Part shown: positions 34,501 to 41,986 of the stretch, piece after piece
How positions within the stretch are numbered: position 1 is the first letter of the stretch
Layout of the letters: each line of letters begins with the position of its first letter
Made by a program: the position numbers and the translations under genes
Assembly: GCF_024609245.1 (NCBI RefSeq)
Contig: NZ_JANJYH010000013.1
Coordinates: 1 to 64,000, forward strand
DNA from: Haloarchaeobius sp. FL176
GTDB taxonomy: Archaea; Halobacteriota; Halobacteria; Halobacteriales; Natrialbaceae
Length of the DNA: 64,000 nt
Direction of reading: 5' to 3'
The notes under the pieces: generated by a model
Databases searched by the model: none
What the model was told of the DNA's origin: nothing
What the model saw: only the letters and a program-made list of their open reading frames with translations

Positions 34501-34991
34501 ACCGTGTAGCCGTTCTCCTCCGCGTAGCCGGCGAACATCGAGATGTCCGCCCGCGTGACCGCGTTGTCGTGTCCCTCGTCGACGAGGACCGTCGCGTCGC
34601 CGCCGGTCAGGTCGTCCCAGACGTTCAGGAGGAACTCCTCGTTGCCGGCGTCGCCGAAGGACTCCTGGTTGTTGACGAAGTCGTTGCCGACGCCGACGAC
34701 GGTCCCGTCGATGGCGACGAGCGGGATGTCGGTGCCGTCGGGGTAGCTCACGGCGTCGTCGTTCCCGTCCTCGTCCGCGTTGTACGCGGTCGACTCGGCC
34801 CAGACGAGCACCTTCGAGCTGTCCGTGAGCGGCTCGCCCGAGGCGTTCAGCAGGCTGCCGGTGGAGTAGAACCGGAGCTGGCCGACGTCGAGTGCCGCGG
34901 TCTGACCGAACGATGCCCCCGCTCCCGTGGCCGACACGACGCTACCGAGTGACGTAGCGGCGAGTGTGGCCATAAAATCGCGTCGTTGCAC
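31548..34991 (-). CDS. Exported split staphylococcal-nuclease protein with dockerin
   Basis: 1147 residues, start GTG 34991 (Tat-like MQRRDFMATLAATSLGS), 25-30 bp below a TATA box. Order: repeat domain with a glutamine-amidotransferase-like core (about 43-280), first half of an SNase domain (286-345; TVTGVADGDTFTVEF, RVLGVDTAEKP), a second copy of the repeat domain (355-590), second half of the SNase domain (600-685; EEGYARVYGSG, ENAARSEGTGLW), a third amidotransferase-like domain (735-920), cohesin-like sandwich (940-1075), and a dockerin (1083-1143; DLNGNGQLDFED, DFNDNGRIDFDD). Probably an extracellular nuclease held in a cohesin-dockerin complex. Confidence 0.75.
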   Translation of the reverse strand: MQRRDFMATLAATSLGSVVSATGAGASFGQTAALDVGQLRFYSTGSLLNASGEPLTDSSKVLVWAESTAYNADEDGNDDAVSYPDGTDIPLVAIDGTVVGVGNDFVNNQESFGDAGNEEFLLNVWDDLTGGDATVLVDEGHDNAVTRADISMFAGYAEENGYTVNATTNLGADLGNADGLVLARPATALTDSELSAVASFVDAGGALFLHDASDFQDEDRTANLNAVAETVGAAFRFNDDQVYDDENSGFENFAVLTENGNTEQYPELFAAREGIGGGELPFEPGESYPGTVTGVADGDTFTVEFENQDVGAQSIRVLGVDTAEKPENASAERPEEWEGLAYETVNDVRPVDSLSQYSGTCFLNDAMEPLTDASTVLYWAPSNATVVDQNGGDAVSYPDGTDIPLGVKDGNLVGLSANMVNDGGDWDGDNGDLLLNAWDAQLGGEGTVVWLDNGQYDTLSDQFGNFEGRAEDAGYTLEESGDLAAAAGDADAFVISSPNALSDANRDALAAFAANGNPVTFIGKSDYNDFDKTEALNAALAEVGAAFRYNDAQVLVDGDFSFTTQQFNTDSYAGLFGGDADDPLAYLQEWAVEATDFATQELSGADVVVSFDENEGITDPFDRLLGYVEYDASGDGSTDTLYNASLIEEGYARVYGSGLSMHDEFWASENAARSEGTGLWAESDVASAPSYRNRPVEDLFVPTPAAVGSANGTLGQGRVPVNAESSASTAEAPLSAVDRGKNVAMLGGLLVDESHEEAEGSGYDVSGFENFTFVSNLADSLSGRGGDVLIDGGHGQFSADFGLSNEDAAYYQRFLEGAGLNFEQVNEPTAEKLSRGRALLVTSHTEAFSDVEVDALRSFRDDGGAIVLLGDANASDAARQNLNDLASALGSDLRLTGDAVTDDSNNVDGDAGLVTTTNFHQGFDLFDAYEPGTGGDEPGSPTLSVSFPDRNGAGSAVPADLSLSNAPDGLAGFDVTITIADTEVAAATDVSFDDAFPDSTTVASISDDGSTVTLEAADIEDNVGTGASDVPLATISLAPQSDGTTGVDLGIEALDADDGSVIDAATSTGDITIAPVERIGDNDLPTDPDDDGVYEDLNGNGQLDFEDVVVFFENREEDAIQDYVDSFDFNDNGRIDFDDITTLFEEV
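33776..33816. repeat. 41-bp exact direct repeat, copy 1
   Basis: Identical to 34718-34758, 942 bp away, both inside the split-nuclease gene. It encodes the segment around SYPDGTDIPL, the best-kept stretch of the duplicated repeat domain. The rest of the two domains has diverged strongly, so this identity suggests recent gene conversion or strong constraint. Confidence 0.85.
34718..34758. repeat. 41-bp exact direct repeat, copy 2
   Basis: Second copy of the repeat described at 33776-33816, in the N-terminal repeat domain of the same protein. Recombination between the copies would delete 942 bp in frame (314 codons), including the first half of the nuclease domain. Confidence 0.85.
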
Positions 34992-35012
34992 ACTGGGTGA
35001 ACTAATCGATAC

Positions 35013-35022
35013 CAGTATAAAT
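35013..35022 (-). promoter_or_regulatory. TATA box of the split-nuclease operon
   Basis: On the minus strand AATTTATACTGG, about 28 bp before GTG 34991. The spacing decides the GTG as the start over the internal ATG (MATLAATS), which would lose the twin-Arg motif. Confidence 0.55.
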
Positions 35023-35152
35023 TCACCGATTTGTTGGAAGATTAAAGATATAGAATATATAGGATTAGGGAAAGCACGCACTTGGTTGAATAAACGTGGG
35101 ACAGCCAGTTCCAGATTTTCGACGCGGCGGACGCCGGGGGCGACCTTCGGCA

Positions 35153-35160
35153 TTTTTATT
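35153..35160 (+). promoter_or_regulatory. TATA box of the acyl-CoA dehydrogenase gene
   Basis: TTTTTATT at 35153-35160, about 27 bp before ATG 35184; a leaderless start is likely and rules against the TTG at 35175. Confidence 0.5.
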
Positions 35161-35183
35161 TCCGCCCTCGGCAAGTGTTGCGT

Positions 35184-36326
35184 ATGGACTTCACGCTGCC
35201 GGACGAGCACCGGATGATCCGCGAGGAGGTTCGGCGCTTCTGCGACGAGGAGATCGAACCCATCGCGCAGGAGATCGAGGACGAGCACCGCTTCCCCGAC
35301 GAAATCTTCGACCAGCTCGCCGACCTGGACGTCATGGGCGTGCCCATCTCGGAGGAGTACGGCGGCCTCGGCGGCGACACGCTGATGTACGCCGTGGTCG
35401 CGGAGGAGCTCGGCCGCGTCTCGGGCTCCGTCGCGCTCTCGTACGTGGCCCACACGTCGCTGGCCTCGAAGCCCCTCGAGCTGTTCGGCACCGAGGAACA
35501 GAAGGAGCGCTGGCTCACGCCGCTGGCCTCCGGCGAGTACCTCGGCGGCTGGGCGCTCACCGAGCCGAGCAGCGGGTCGGACGCCTCCGACATGGACACC
35601 ACGGCCGAGAAGGACGGCGACGAGTGGGTGCTCAACGGCACGAAGCAGTTCATCACGAACGCGAGCGTCGCCGGCAGCGTCCTCGTCAAGGCCGTCACCG
35701 ACCCCGGCGAGGGTTACGGCGGTATCTCGACGTTCATCGTCGACCCGGAGGCGGACGACGGCTTCGAGGTCACCACCGTCTGGGACAAGATGGGCCTGAA
35801 CGCCTCGCCCACCTGCGAGATAAAGCTCACCGACGTGCGCGTGCCCGAGGACCGGATGCTCGGCGAGCGTGGCGACGGCTGGGACCAGACGAAGAAGACC
35901 CTCGACGGCGGGCGCATCTCCATCGCCGCCATCTCGACCGGGCTCGCACAGGGGGCGTACGAGGCAGCGAGGGAGTACTCGACGGAGCGCGAACAGTTCG
36001 GCCAGCCCATCTCGAAGTTCGACGCCATCCGCGACAAGGTCGTCGACATGGACCGGAAGATCGAGCGCGCACGCCTGCTCACCCACAAGTCGGCGTGGCA
36101 GTACGACCAGGGCCAGTCCGTCACGAAGTCCTCGTCGCTCGCGAAGCTAGACGCCAGCGAGGCCGCCCGCGAGGTCGCCGAGGAGGCCGTCCAGACGCTG
36201 GGCGGCTACGGCTACACCGAGGACTTCTCACCACAGCGGTTCTACCGCGACGCGAAGCTCATGGAGATCGGCGAGGGCACCAGCGAGATACAGCACCTCG
36301 TCATCGGCCGCGAACTCGGACTGTAG
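35184..36326 (+). CDS. Acyl-CoA dehydrogenase
   Basis: 380 residues, complete. FAD and substrate motifs: WALTEPSSGSDASDMDT, FITNASVAGSVLVKAV, KMGLNASPTCEIKLTDVRVP, YSTEREQFGQPISKFDAIRD. The C-terminal segment has the catalytic-base region with QTLGGYGYTEDFSPQRFYRD and EGTSEIQHLVIGREL. It introduces a trans-2 double bond into acyl-CoAs, passing electrons to ETF. Most like short-chain/isovaleryl-type enzymes. Transcribed alone; its stop is one base from the convergent gene's stop. Confidence 0.92.
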   Translation: MDFTLPDEHRMIREEVRRFCDEEIEPIAQEIEDEHRFPDEIFDQLADLDVMGVPISEEYGGLGGDTLMYAVVAEELGRVSGSVALSYVAHTSLASKPLELFGTEEQKERWLTPLASGEYLGGWALTEPSSGSDASDMDTTAEKDGDEWVLNGTKQFITNASVAGSVLVKAVTDPGEGYGGISTFIVDPEADDGFEVTTVWDKMGLNASPTCEIKLTDVRVPEDRMLGERGDGWDQTKKTLDGGRISIAAISTGLAQGAYEAAREYSTEREQFGQPISKFDAIRDKVVDMDRKIERARLLTHKSAWQYDQGQSVTKSSSLAKLDASEAAREVAEEAVQTLGGYGYTEDFSPQRFYRDAKLMEIGEGTSEIQHLVIGRELGL

Positions 36327-36327
36327 C

Positions 36328-36588
36328 TCAGAAGCCGCGCCGTTCGAACTCTTCGTCGTCGTCGCCGCGGAGCCGTTCCATCGCTCGCTCGTGGTTGGCC
36401 CGGAGCGCGAACACCAGCCCGACCAGCAGGACGACGCCGATGGCGACGCCGAGTCCGTAGAACCCCTCCGCGCGCAGCCACGGGAACACGATCAGCCCGT
36501 AGCCGAACAGGACGATGACGTAGAGGTTGTTGTACTCCTTGAAGAAGCCCGTGAGCGAGTCCGTGAGCGACCGGTCGGAGTCTGTCAT
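36328..36588 (-). CDS. Small two-helix membrane protein
   Basis: 86 residues. Two TM helices (about 22-39 and 43-63: LYVIVLFGYGLIVFPWLRAE, GLGVAIGVVLLVGLVFALRA), then an acidic/basic tail RGDDDEEFERRGF. No family recognised. Opposite strand to the acyl-CoA dehydrogenase, with stops adjoining. Confidence 0.65.
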   Translation of the reverse strand: MTDSDRSLTDSLTGFFKEYNNLYVIVLFGYGLIVFPWLRAEGFYGLGVAIGVVLLVGLVFALRANHERAMERLRGDDDEEFERRGF

Positions 36589-36686
36589 CCGTTGTCAGTA
36601 TCGGTCGGGAAGCCAAGAATCCACCGGAGCCAACTCGGTTTGGCCGCCGTTTGAACTGGCTCGCGCTCCCGTTTTCGGATGGAGCC

Positions 36687-36887
36687 ATGACCGACCATCA
36701 GACTCAGAGCGAATCCACAGGCGACGCCGTCGACGACGCGATCGACAGCCTCCGCTCGAAGCTCGACGAGTTCGGTGGTGACGGCGGCAAGAAGGAGAAG
36801 GCGGCCCGGAAGGGGCACGAACTGGTCGACGAGCTGGAGGAGACGATAACCGGCCTGACGAGCAGCGACGACTCGTCGCGACACTGA
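36687..36887 (+). CDS. Small acidic coiled protein
   Basis: 66 residues, no signal or TM segment: DAVDDAIDSLRSKLDEFGGD, then a basic patch GGKKEKAARKGHELVDELEE and a Ser/Asp tail. Likely two short amphipathic helices. No function can be given. The start is ATG 36687, as the upstream frame looks non-coding. Confidence 0.55.
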   Translation: MTDHQTQSESTGDAVDDAIDSLRSKLDEFGGDGGKKEKAARKGHELVDELEETITGLTSSDDSSRH

Positions 36888-36936
36888 CCCGGGCGACCGT
36901 CGAAACCTTCTCCGTGCCCACGCGAGGACGTCCGCC

Positions 36937-37482
36937 ATGGACGACCTCGTGATCCGTCGGTTCGTCGCCCCCGATACGGACCCCGTCTGGCGGGTCCACG
37001 ACCGGGCCCTCCGTGCGTCCGCGATGGACTACGACCCAGCGTACAACCGGTACCTCCGCCACGTCGAACGCGAGTTCTTCGAGCCCGGCGGCTGGTTCTC
37101 CGTCGTCGAGACCGGAGAGCACGGCGCAGCAACGACGACGCGCGACCACGCGGACGAGCCCGCAGTCGTCGCCATCGGCGGGTTCCAGCCACTCGCCTAC
37201 GTCCGCGACGACACCGTAAACGTGCCATCGTGGCTACCGGCCGCTGTCGTCGGGACGTGCCGAATCCGCAGCGTCGCGGTCGCGCCCGACCTGCAGGGAG
37301 AGGGCGTCGGCACTGCACTGCTCGACCGGCTGGCGGCCCGCGCCACCGAACGGGGGTTCACGTACGCGGTTCTCCAGACGTACACGTCGATGGAACAGGC
37401 GTGTCGGTTCTACGAACGCCGTGGCTACACGACGTTGGCGGACCGTGACGGGGAACGCTGGTACGGAAAACGGCTCGACTGA
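36937..37482 (+). CDS. GNAT family N-acetyltransferase
   Basis: 181 residues. The acetyl-CoA pyrophosphate loop motif is RIRSVAVAPDLQGEGVGTAL (Q-x-x-G-x-G), followed by LQTYTSMEQACRFYERRGYT, typical of motif B. Complete, unlike the decayed GNAT near 1.1 kb. An unusual Thr/Asp insert (ETGEHGAATTTRDHADEPAV) lies between beta2 and beta3. Substrate unknown. Confidence 0.85.
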   Translation: MDDLVIRRFVAPDTDPVWRVHDRALRASAMDYDPAYNRYLRHVEREFFEPGGWFSVVETGEHGAATTTRDHADEPAVVAIGGFQPLAYVRDDTVNVPSWLPAAVVGTCRIRSVAVAPDLQGEGVGTALLDRLAARATERGFTYAVLQTYTSMEQACRFYERRGYTTLADRDGERWYGKRLD

Positions 37483-37506
37483 CGAGGGCGGCTGTCCGGC
37501 CGCGGC

Positions 37507-38763
37507 TCAGGGCCAGTTGCCCGAGTCCATGTACGCGTCGACGACGCGCTGGATGGCGTTGACGTAGCACGCGGTTCGGAGGTTCGGCGTATCGAAGGAC
37601 TCGTACGCCTCGGTCATGCGGTCGAAGGCGTCGACGATGATTGTCTCCAGTTCCTCGTTGACGCGCTCCTCGTCCCAGTAGAAGCGCTGGCGGTTCTGGA
37701 CCCACTCGAAGTACGAGACGGTGACGCCGCCCGCGTTCGCGAGGATGTCGGGGACGACCCAGACGTCGGACTCGGTGAGGACGTCGTCAGCACCGGGCGT
37801 CAGCGGCCCGTTCGCGGCCTCGACGATGATGTCGGCCTGCACGTCACGGGCGAGCTCCTCGTCGATGGCGTTCTCCAGCGCCGCCGGGATGAGGAGGTCG
37901 ACGTCCATCGTCAGCAGGTCCTCGTTCGTGAACTCCTCGTCGGCGTCGTCGTAGCCCGAGACGGAGCCGGTCTCCCGCTTGAAGTCCTTGATGGCGACGG
38001 GGTCGAACCCGTCTGCCTTGTGGACTGCACCGGAAGAGTCGGAGACGGCGACGACGTCGGCACCGAGCTGGTCGACGAGCTTCGCCGCGATCCAGCCGGC
38101 GTTCCCGTAGCCCTGGACGGCGACGGTGGCCTCGCTGATGTCGCGGTCGAGGTAGTCGAACACCTCGCGGGCGGCGAGCATCGTCGAACGGCCCGTCGCC
38201 TCGACGCGCCCCTCGCTCCCGCCGGACTCGATGGCCTTGCCCGTGACGACGCCGGGCTCGGTCTTGTTCTCGAGTGTCTCGTAGGTGTCCTTGATCCAGT
38301 TCATCTCGCGCTGCCCGGTGTTCACGTCGGGTGCGGGGATGTCCTTGTCCTCGCCGACGAGGGGTCGGAGCTCCTTCGCGAACGAGCGGGTGACACGCTC
38401 GAGCTCTCTCGCGGAGTGCTCGGACGGGTCGATGACGATGCCGCCCTTGCCACCGCCGTACGGGATGCCGACGGTGGCGCACTTGTAGACCATCCAGCCC
38501 GAGAGCGCCTTGACCTCGTCGCGGCTGACGCCCGGGTGGTAGCGGATGCCGCCCTTGTAGGGGCCGCGGTCGCCGTTGAACTGCGAGCGGAACGCCTTGA
38601 ACCGGCCGATGCTCCCGTCGTCCATGTCGACAGAGAGGTTCGCCTCGAGCACTCGTTCGGGGTGTTTCAGCCGCTCGATCACGTCGCCCCGGACGTCGAG
38701 ATACGCGTCTGCGTCGTCGACCTGCTCCTGAAGACTCTCGAATGGATTGGCCTCGTCTGTCAT
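37507..38763 (-). CDS. gdhA: Glutamate dehydrogenase (first paralogue)
   Basis: 418 residues. Substrate and cofactor motifs: [20 protein letters not shown] (catalytic Lys region), [28 protein letters not shown], Rossmann [17 protein letters not shown], and [18 protein letters not shown]. Interconverts glutamate and 2-oxoglutarate plus ammonia. ATG 38763 is used (the codon before is TTG). The second paralogue at 41987 shares about half its residues by eye; one may work in assimilation, the other in catabolism. Confidence 0.93.
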   Translation of the reverse strand: MTDEANPFESLQEQVDDADAYLDVRGDVIERLKHPERVLEANLSVDMDDGSIGRFKAFRSQFNGDRGPYKGGIRYHPGVSRDEVKALSGWMVYKCATVGIPYGGGKGGIVIDPSEHSARELERVTRSFAKELRPLVGEDKDIPAPDVNTGQREMNWIKDTYETLENKTEPGVVTGKAIESGGSEGRVEATGRSTMLAAREVFDYLDRDISEATVAVQGYGNAGWIAAKLVDQLGADVVAVSDSSGAVHKADGFDPVAIKDFKRETGSVSGYDDADEEFTNEDLLTMDVDLLIPAALENAIDEELARDVQADIIVEAANGPLTPGADDVLTESDVWVVPDILANAGGVTVSYFEWVQNRQRFYWDEERVNEELETIIVDAFDRMTEAYESFDTPNLRTACYVNAIQRVVDAYMDSGNWP

Positions 38764-38843
38764 CAATCGAAAATTCTCGGAGGTGGAGGTTAAGCGTGGC
38801 GGAATTAATACAATAAGGTGAGATTAAAGGTGATGCAATCTCC

Positions 38844-39716
38844 TTATACTCCATCGGCCGCCGCCGCTCTAGCAACGACCCGCTCGGCCTGTGCGACGAG
38901 CGGCGCGTCTATCATCTCGCCGTCGACCTGGAACACGCCGCGGTCCTCGGCGTCGGCTTCCGCCTTCGCTGCTAGCACCCGTTCGGCCCACTCGACGGTC
39001 TCCGGGTCCGGCGTGAACGCCTCGTTGACGACGGACACCTGTGAGGGGTGGATTGCCATCTTGCCGTCGTAGCCGAGCTCGATGGCGAACTCGGTCTCCT
39101 CGCGCAGGCCATCGGCGTCGGAGAAGTCCGTGTAGACGGTGTCGATAGCATCGACCTCGGCTGCGGCGGCCGCCAGCACGACGTGTTCGCGCGCGTAGAG
39201 CACCTCGGTCCCCTCGTCGGTCCGGGTCGCGCCGACGTCCGCCGAGAGGTCCTCGGCACCGAACACGAGCGCGGCGGTCGCGTCGGCGGCGGCGACGGAT
39301 TCGGCGTGGAGTATTCCTGCCGCGCTCTCGACCAGCGCGAGGACGGGCGGCGTCTCGCCGGGCACCAGCGAATCCAGCGCGTCCACGTCGTCGCCGTCGG
39401 TGCACTTCGGGAGCATCAGGGCGTCCGGACGGGCCGTGGAACCGTCGTCGGCCGTACCGTCGAACAGCGCCTCGACGTCCTCGTCGGCCGTCGCGCCGGG
39501 GCCCTCGACGGGGTTGACCCGCACGCAGACCTCGGCGTCGGCCTCGAACTCGGGGTCGGCCAGCACCGTCTGGACAGCGTCGCGGGCCTCGTCCTTGCGG
39601 GCCGGTGCGACGGCGTCCTCCAGGTCGAAGACGATGGTATCCGCGCCGGTGCCGGGGGCCTTCCGCATCAGTTCCGGTCGGTCGCCGGGCGAGAACAGCA
39701 CGCTACGTCTGAGCAT
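38844..39716 (-). CDS. CitE-like aldolase/lyase (HpcH/HpaI family)
   Basis: 290 residues. RRSVLFSPGDRPELMRKAPG, the Mg-binding DTIVFDLEDAVAPARKDEAR, VCVRVNPVEGPG, LMLPKCTDGDDVD, ALVESAAGILHAESVA, FGAEDLSADVGATR and the C-terminal GYDGKMAIHPSQVSVVNEAF are family hallmarks. Such enzymes cleave or form (S)-citramalyl-, malyl- or beta-methylmalyl-CoA. There is no citrate lyase alpha/gamma subunit here, so it is a stand-alone CoA lyase. Between two glutamate dehydrogenases. Confidence 0.88.
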   Translation of the reverse strand: MLRRSVLFSPGDRPELMRKAPGTGADTIVFDLEDAVAPARKDEARDAVQTVLADPEFEADAEVCVRVNPVEGPGATADEDVEALFDGTADDGSTARPDALMLPKCTDGDDVDALDSLVPGETPPVLALVESAAGILHAESVAAADATAALVFGAEDLSADVGATRTDEGTEVLYAREHVVLAAAAAEVDAIDTVYTDFSDADGLREETEFAIELGYDGKMAIHPSQVSVVNEAFTPDPETVEWAERVLAAKAEADAEDRGVFQVDGEMIDAPLVAQAERVVARAAAADGV

Positions 39717-39782
39717 AACCCAACCGACGACCGACTGGGTGTTGAAACCTCTCGTCTCGGGTCGGCCACGGCGGGCGTCGGC

Positions 39783-40374
39783 TCAGTCCGGTGCGACCCA
39801 CTCCACCCAGCGCCCGTGAGACTCGTAGCGGGCGACGGTGGTGGGTTCGACGACGCCGTCGCCGCTCACGTCGGCGTGCCGCAGTGCGATGCCCGGCCCG
39901 TCGGCCGACTCGACCGCGTGGCTCCCCGACACCCAGTGCAGGTCACGGTCGACGGCGAGGTCGGCCAGCAGGGCCCGGTAGCGCTCGCGCTGAGCCTCGG
40001 TGAGCTGGTAGAGCACCTGCGTGTCGTAGATGCAGACCGCCACGTCCGCGGGAAGTTCGTCGACCACCGCGGGCAGCACGTCGAGTGCGTCCCCGGTGAC
40101 GATCTCGAGTGGCTCCGCTCGAGCGACCGTCGCCGCCGCTGCGAGCTGCTCGTGGCGGTCGACGTGCTCCGGCCAGACGAGCGCGCGGAGCCAGTTCAGG
40201 TCGTCGTCGTCGGTCACGTCGAGCGGGTTCAGGTCGATACCGACGCGGGCGGCGACCGCTGGCGGGTCGGCGGGCAGTGGCGGATCGCCTGCACGGAGGT
40301 CGGCCGACACCGTGACCGACGCGCCGTCGTCGCCGGCCGTTCGGGTCCCGCCATCCGGCAGTCCGTACTGGTAC
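39783..40374 (-). pseudogene. DUF2332-like protein, C-terminal half only
   Basis: The reading frame from about 40370 to stop 39783 gives VGIDLNPLDVTDDDDLNWLR, then ALVWPEHVDRHEQLAAAA and VAVCIYDTQVLYQLTEAQRE, the second half of the DUF2332 family (usually about 330 residues). The N-terminal half is missing: the frame runs into the end of the neighbouring HTH gene, and no convincing start exists beyond a GTG near 40310. Probably a truncated remnant, though the kept half has no stop codons and normal codon use. Confidence 0.55.
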
Positions 40375-41163
40375 TCAGCCCTCGAACGGGGCCGCGGTCT
40401 CGCGGACCGCCTCGTACTGCGTCTCGGCCCAGTCGGCCACCGCCGAGTCCGGTCCGGCGTGCAGCACCGAGTGGGTCCGCCGGTGCTCGTCGAAGGCACC
40501 GAGCACGGCGTCGCCGTCGAGGAAGCCGACCGCGTACGCCGGCACCTTCGGGGAGACGAGCAGCTCGACATCGGGCGACGACGCGACGGTCCGGAACGCC
40601 TCGGGCGCGTCGGCTGCCCGGGAGTCGTAGGCCGCACGCGGCGCGATGAGCTCGACGCTGTGTCCCGTGCCGGCGTAGGCGCGGAGGCCCTTGAGATACA
40701 GCGGGTTGATGACCGGCAGGAAGCCACGGGCGGTCGTACTGTCGCCGAACCGCTCGCGGATCGTAGCTACGGGTTTGAACGGGTCCGACTCGTCGGAGCC
40801 GACCACTTCGGCCTCGGCGAGCGCGGCCGGCTCGACGGGGATGTCCACCGGAAAGTGGTCGAGGAACGGGACGAGCGAGTCGGCTCGGTCGACGGTCGCC
40901 ACCGCGTCGTGGAGCGCCTGCCTGACCACCGACCCCGCGACGGTGAGCGAGTACTCCCCGCTCGTCGCCGAGTGCGAGAGGTACCCGCGGTCGACCAGGG
41001 CCGCGAGGTTCCGCCGGAGGGTCGACCGAGCGATGCCGGTCCGTTCGGTGAGCGTCTCGGGGACTGCCGGGTCCTCGGCGACGGCGTCGAGGAGCCGGAG
41101 CCGCGTTGGCGACGCTGCGAGGAACTCGACGCGCTCCAGGGCCGTCGCCGACGGGTCGTCCAT
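40375..41163 (-). CDS. Two-domain HTH regulator (FilR1/methanogenesis-regulator type)
   Basis: 262 residues. N-terminal winged helix (about 8-80: LRLLDAVAEDPAVPETLTER, RRNLAALVDRGYLSHSATSG) and a C-terminal ligand-binding domain (about 105-255; FLPVINPLYLKGLRAYAGTG, DVELLVSPKVPAYAVGFLDG). It belongs to the haloarchaeal HTH plus DUF1724-like family. ATG 41163 is chosen because a CATAAGTA TATA element lies 25-30 bp upstream; the longer frame would begin at 41208 before that box. Target unknown. Confidence 0.75.
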   Translation of the reverse strand: MDDPSATALERVEFLAASPTRLRLLDAVAEDPAVPETLTERTGIARSTLRRNLAALVDRGYLSHSATSGEYSLTVAGSVVRQALHDAVATVDRADSLVPFLDHFPVDIPVEPAALAEAEVVGSDESDPFKPVATIRERFGDSTTARGFLPVINPLYLKGLRAYAGTGHSVELIAPRAAYDSRAADAPEAFRTVASSPDVELLVSPKVPAYAVGFLDGDAVLGAFDEHRRTHSVLHAGPDSAVADWAETQYEAVRETAAPFEG

Positions 41164-41326
41164 ATCGGGGATGCTCCCGAGTCCGTACTTATGCCTGTTC
41201 ATCGTCACCCGGTGTTGGTGTTCGACCGTCCCTCGCCACCGAACTCACGGTGTAGGACTCTCTCACGCCCTGGGACGAGTCCACGCGGTGCCACTAAGAT
41301 AGATTCGCGGCGAGGGGACACCGAGG

Positions 41327-41971
41327 ATGACCTACGACACAGTGCTGTTCGATTTCGACGGCGTCATCGCTGAATCTCCGGCCGAACGGACGATGCTGGA
41401 CGCGTTCCGCCGGACGTGCGACCACTTTCGACGGTCGCTCCCCGAGGAGCAGGCGCTCCGGGAGTTCCTCGGCGGAGATTTCGACGCCATCGCGGACCGG
41501 TGCACGACGGCCGGCATCGACCCCGACCGCTTCTGTGCGCAGGCGACCGTCGAGACCATCCGGACGCAGTGGCGCGCCGTCGAGCAGGGGGCGCGGTCCT
41601 GTTACGCGGACGTGGAGGCGGTACGCTCGCTCACCCCCACACTCGGGGTCGTGAGCGACAACCACCCGACGGTCGTCTCGTTACTCCTGCGACGGTTCGG
41701 CCTCGCGCGCCTGTTCGAGACAGTTCGAGGCTGTCCGCTGACACGGGAAGGGCTGGCACAGCGGAAGCCGGACCCGTCGAACATCGAGTCTGCCCTGTCG
41801 GCACTCGACGCACGGGATGCGGTGTACGTCGGTGACAGGAACGTCGACGTGGCGGCGGCGACGGACGCGGGAATCGACTCGGTGCTCGTCGAGCGCGACG
41901 CCGTCACGACGACGGTGGAGCCGACCTACCGGGTGGACAGCCTCCGGGAGCTCCCCGCGCTCGTCGAGTGA
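41327..41971 (+). CDS. HAD superfamily hydrolase
   Basis: 214 residues with all four motifs: I, VLFDFDGVIAESPAE (nucleophile Asp); II, GVVSDN; III, Lys in AQRKPDPSNIESAL; IV, YVGDRNVDVAAATDAG. A helical cap between motifs I and II suits a phosphoglycolate-phosphatase-like enzyme. Substrate unknown. It converges on the second glutamate dehydrogenase. Confidence 0.88.
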   Translation: MTYDTVLFDFDGVIAESPAERTMLDAFRRTCDHFRRSLPEEQALREFLGGDFDAIADRCTTAGIDPDRFCAQATVETIRTQWRAVEQGARSCYADVEAVRSLTPTLGVVSDNHPTVVSLLLRRFGLARLFETVRGCPLTREGLAQRKPDPSNIESALSALDARDAVYVGDRNVDVAAATDAGIDSVLVERDAVTTTVEPTYRVDSLRELPALVE

Positions 41972-41986
41972 AAACGGCCGCCGACG

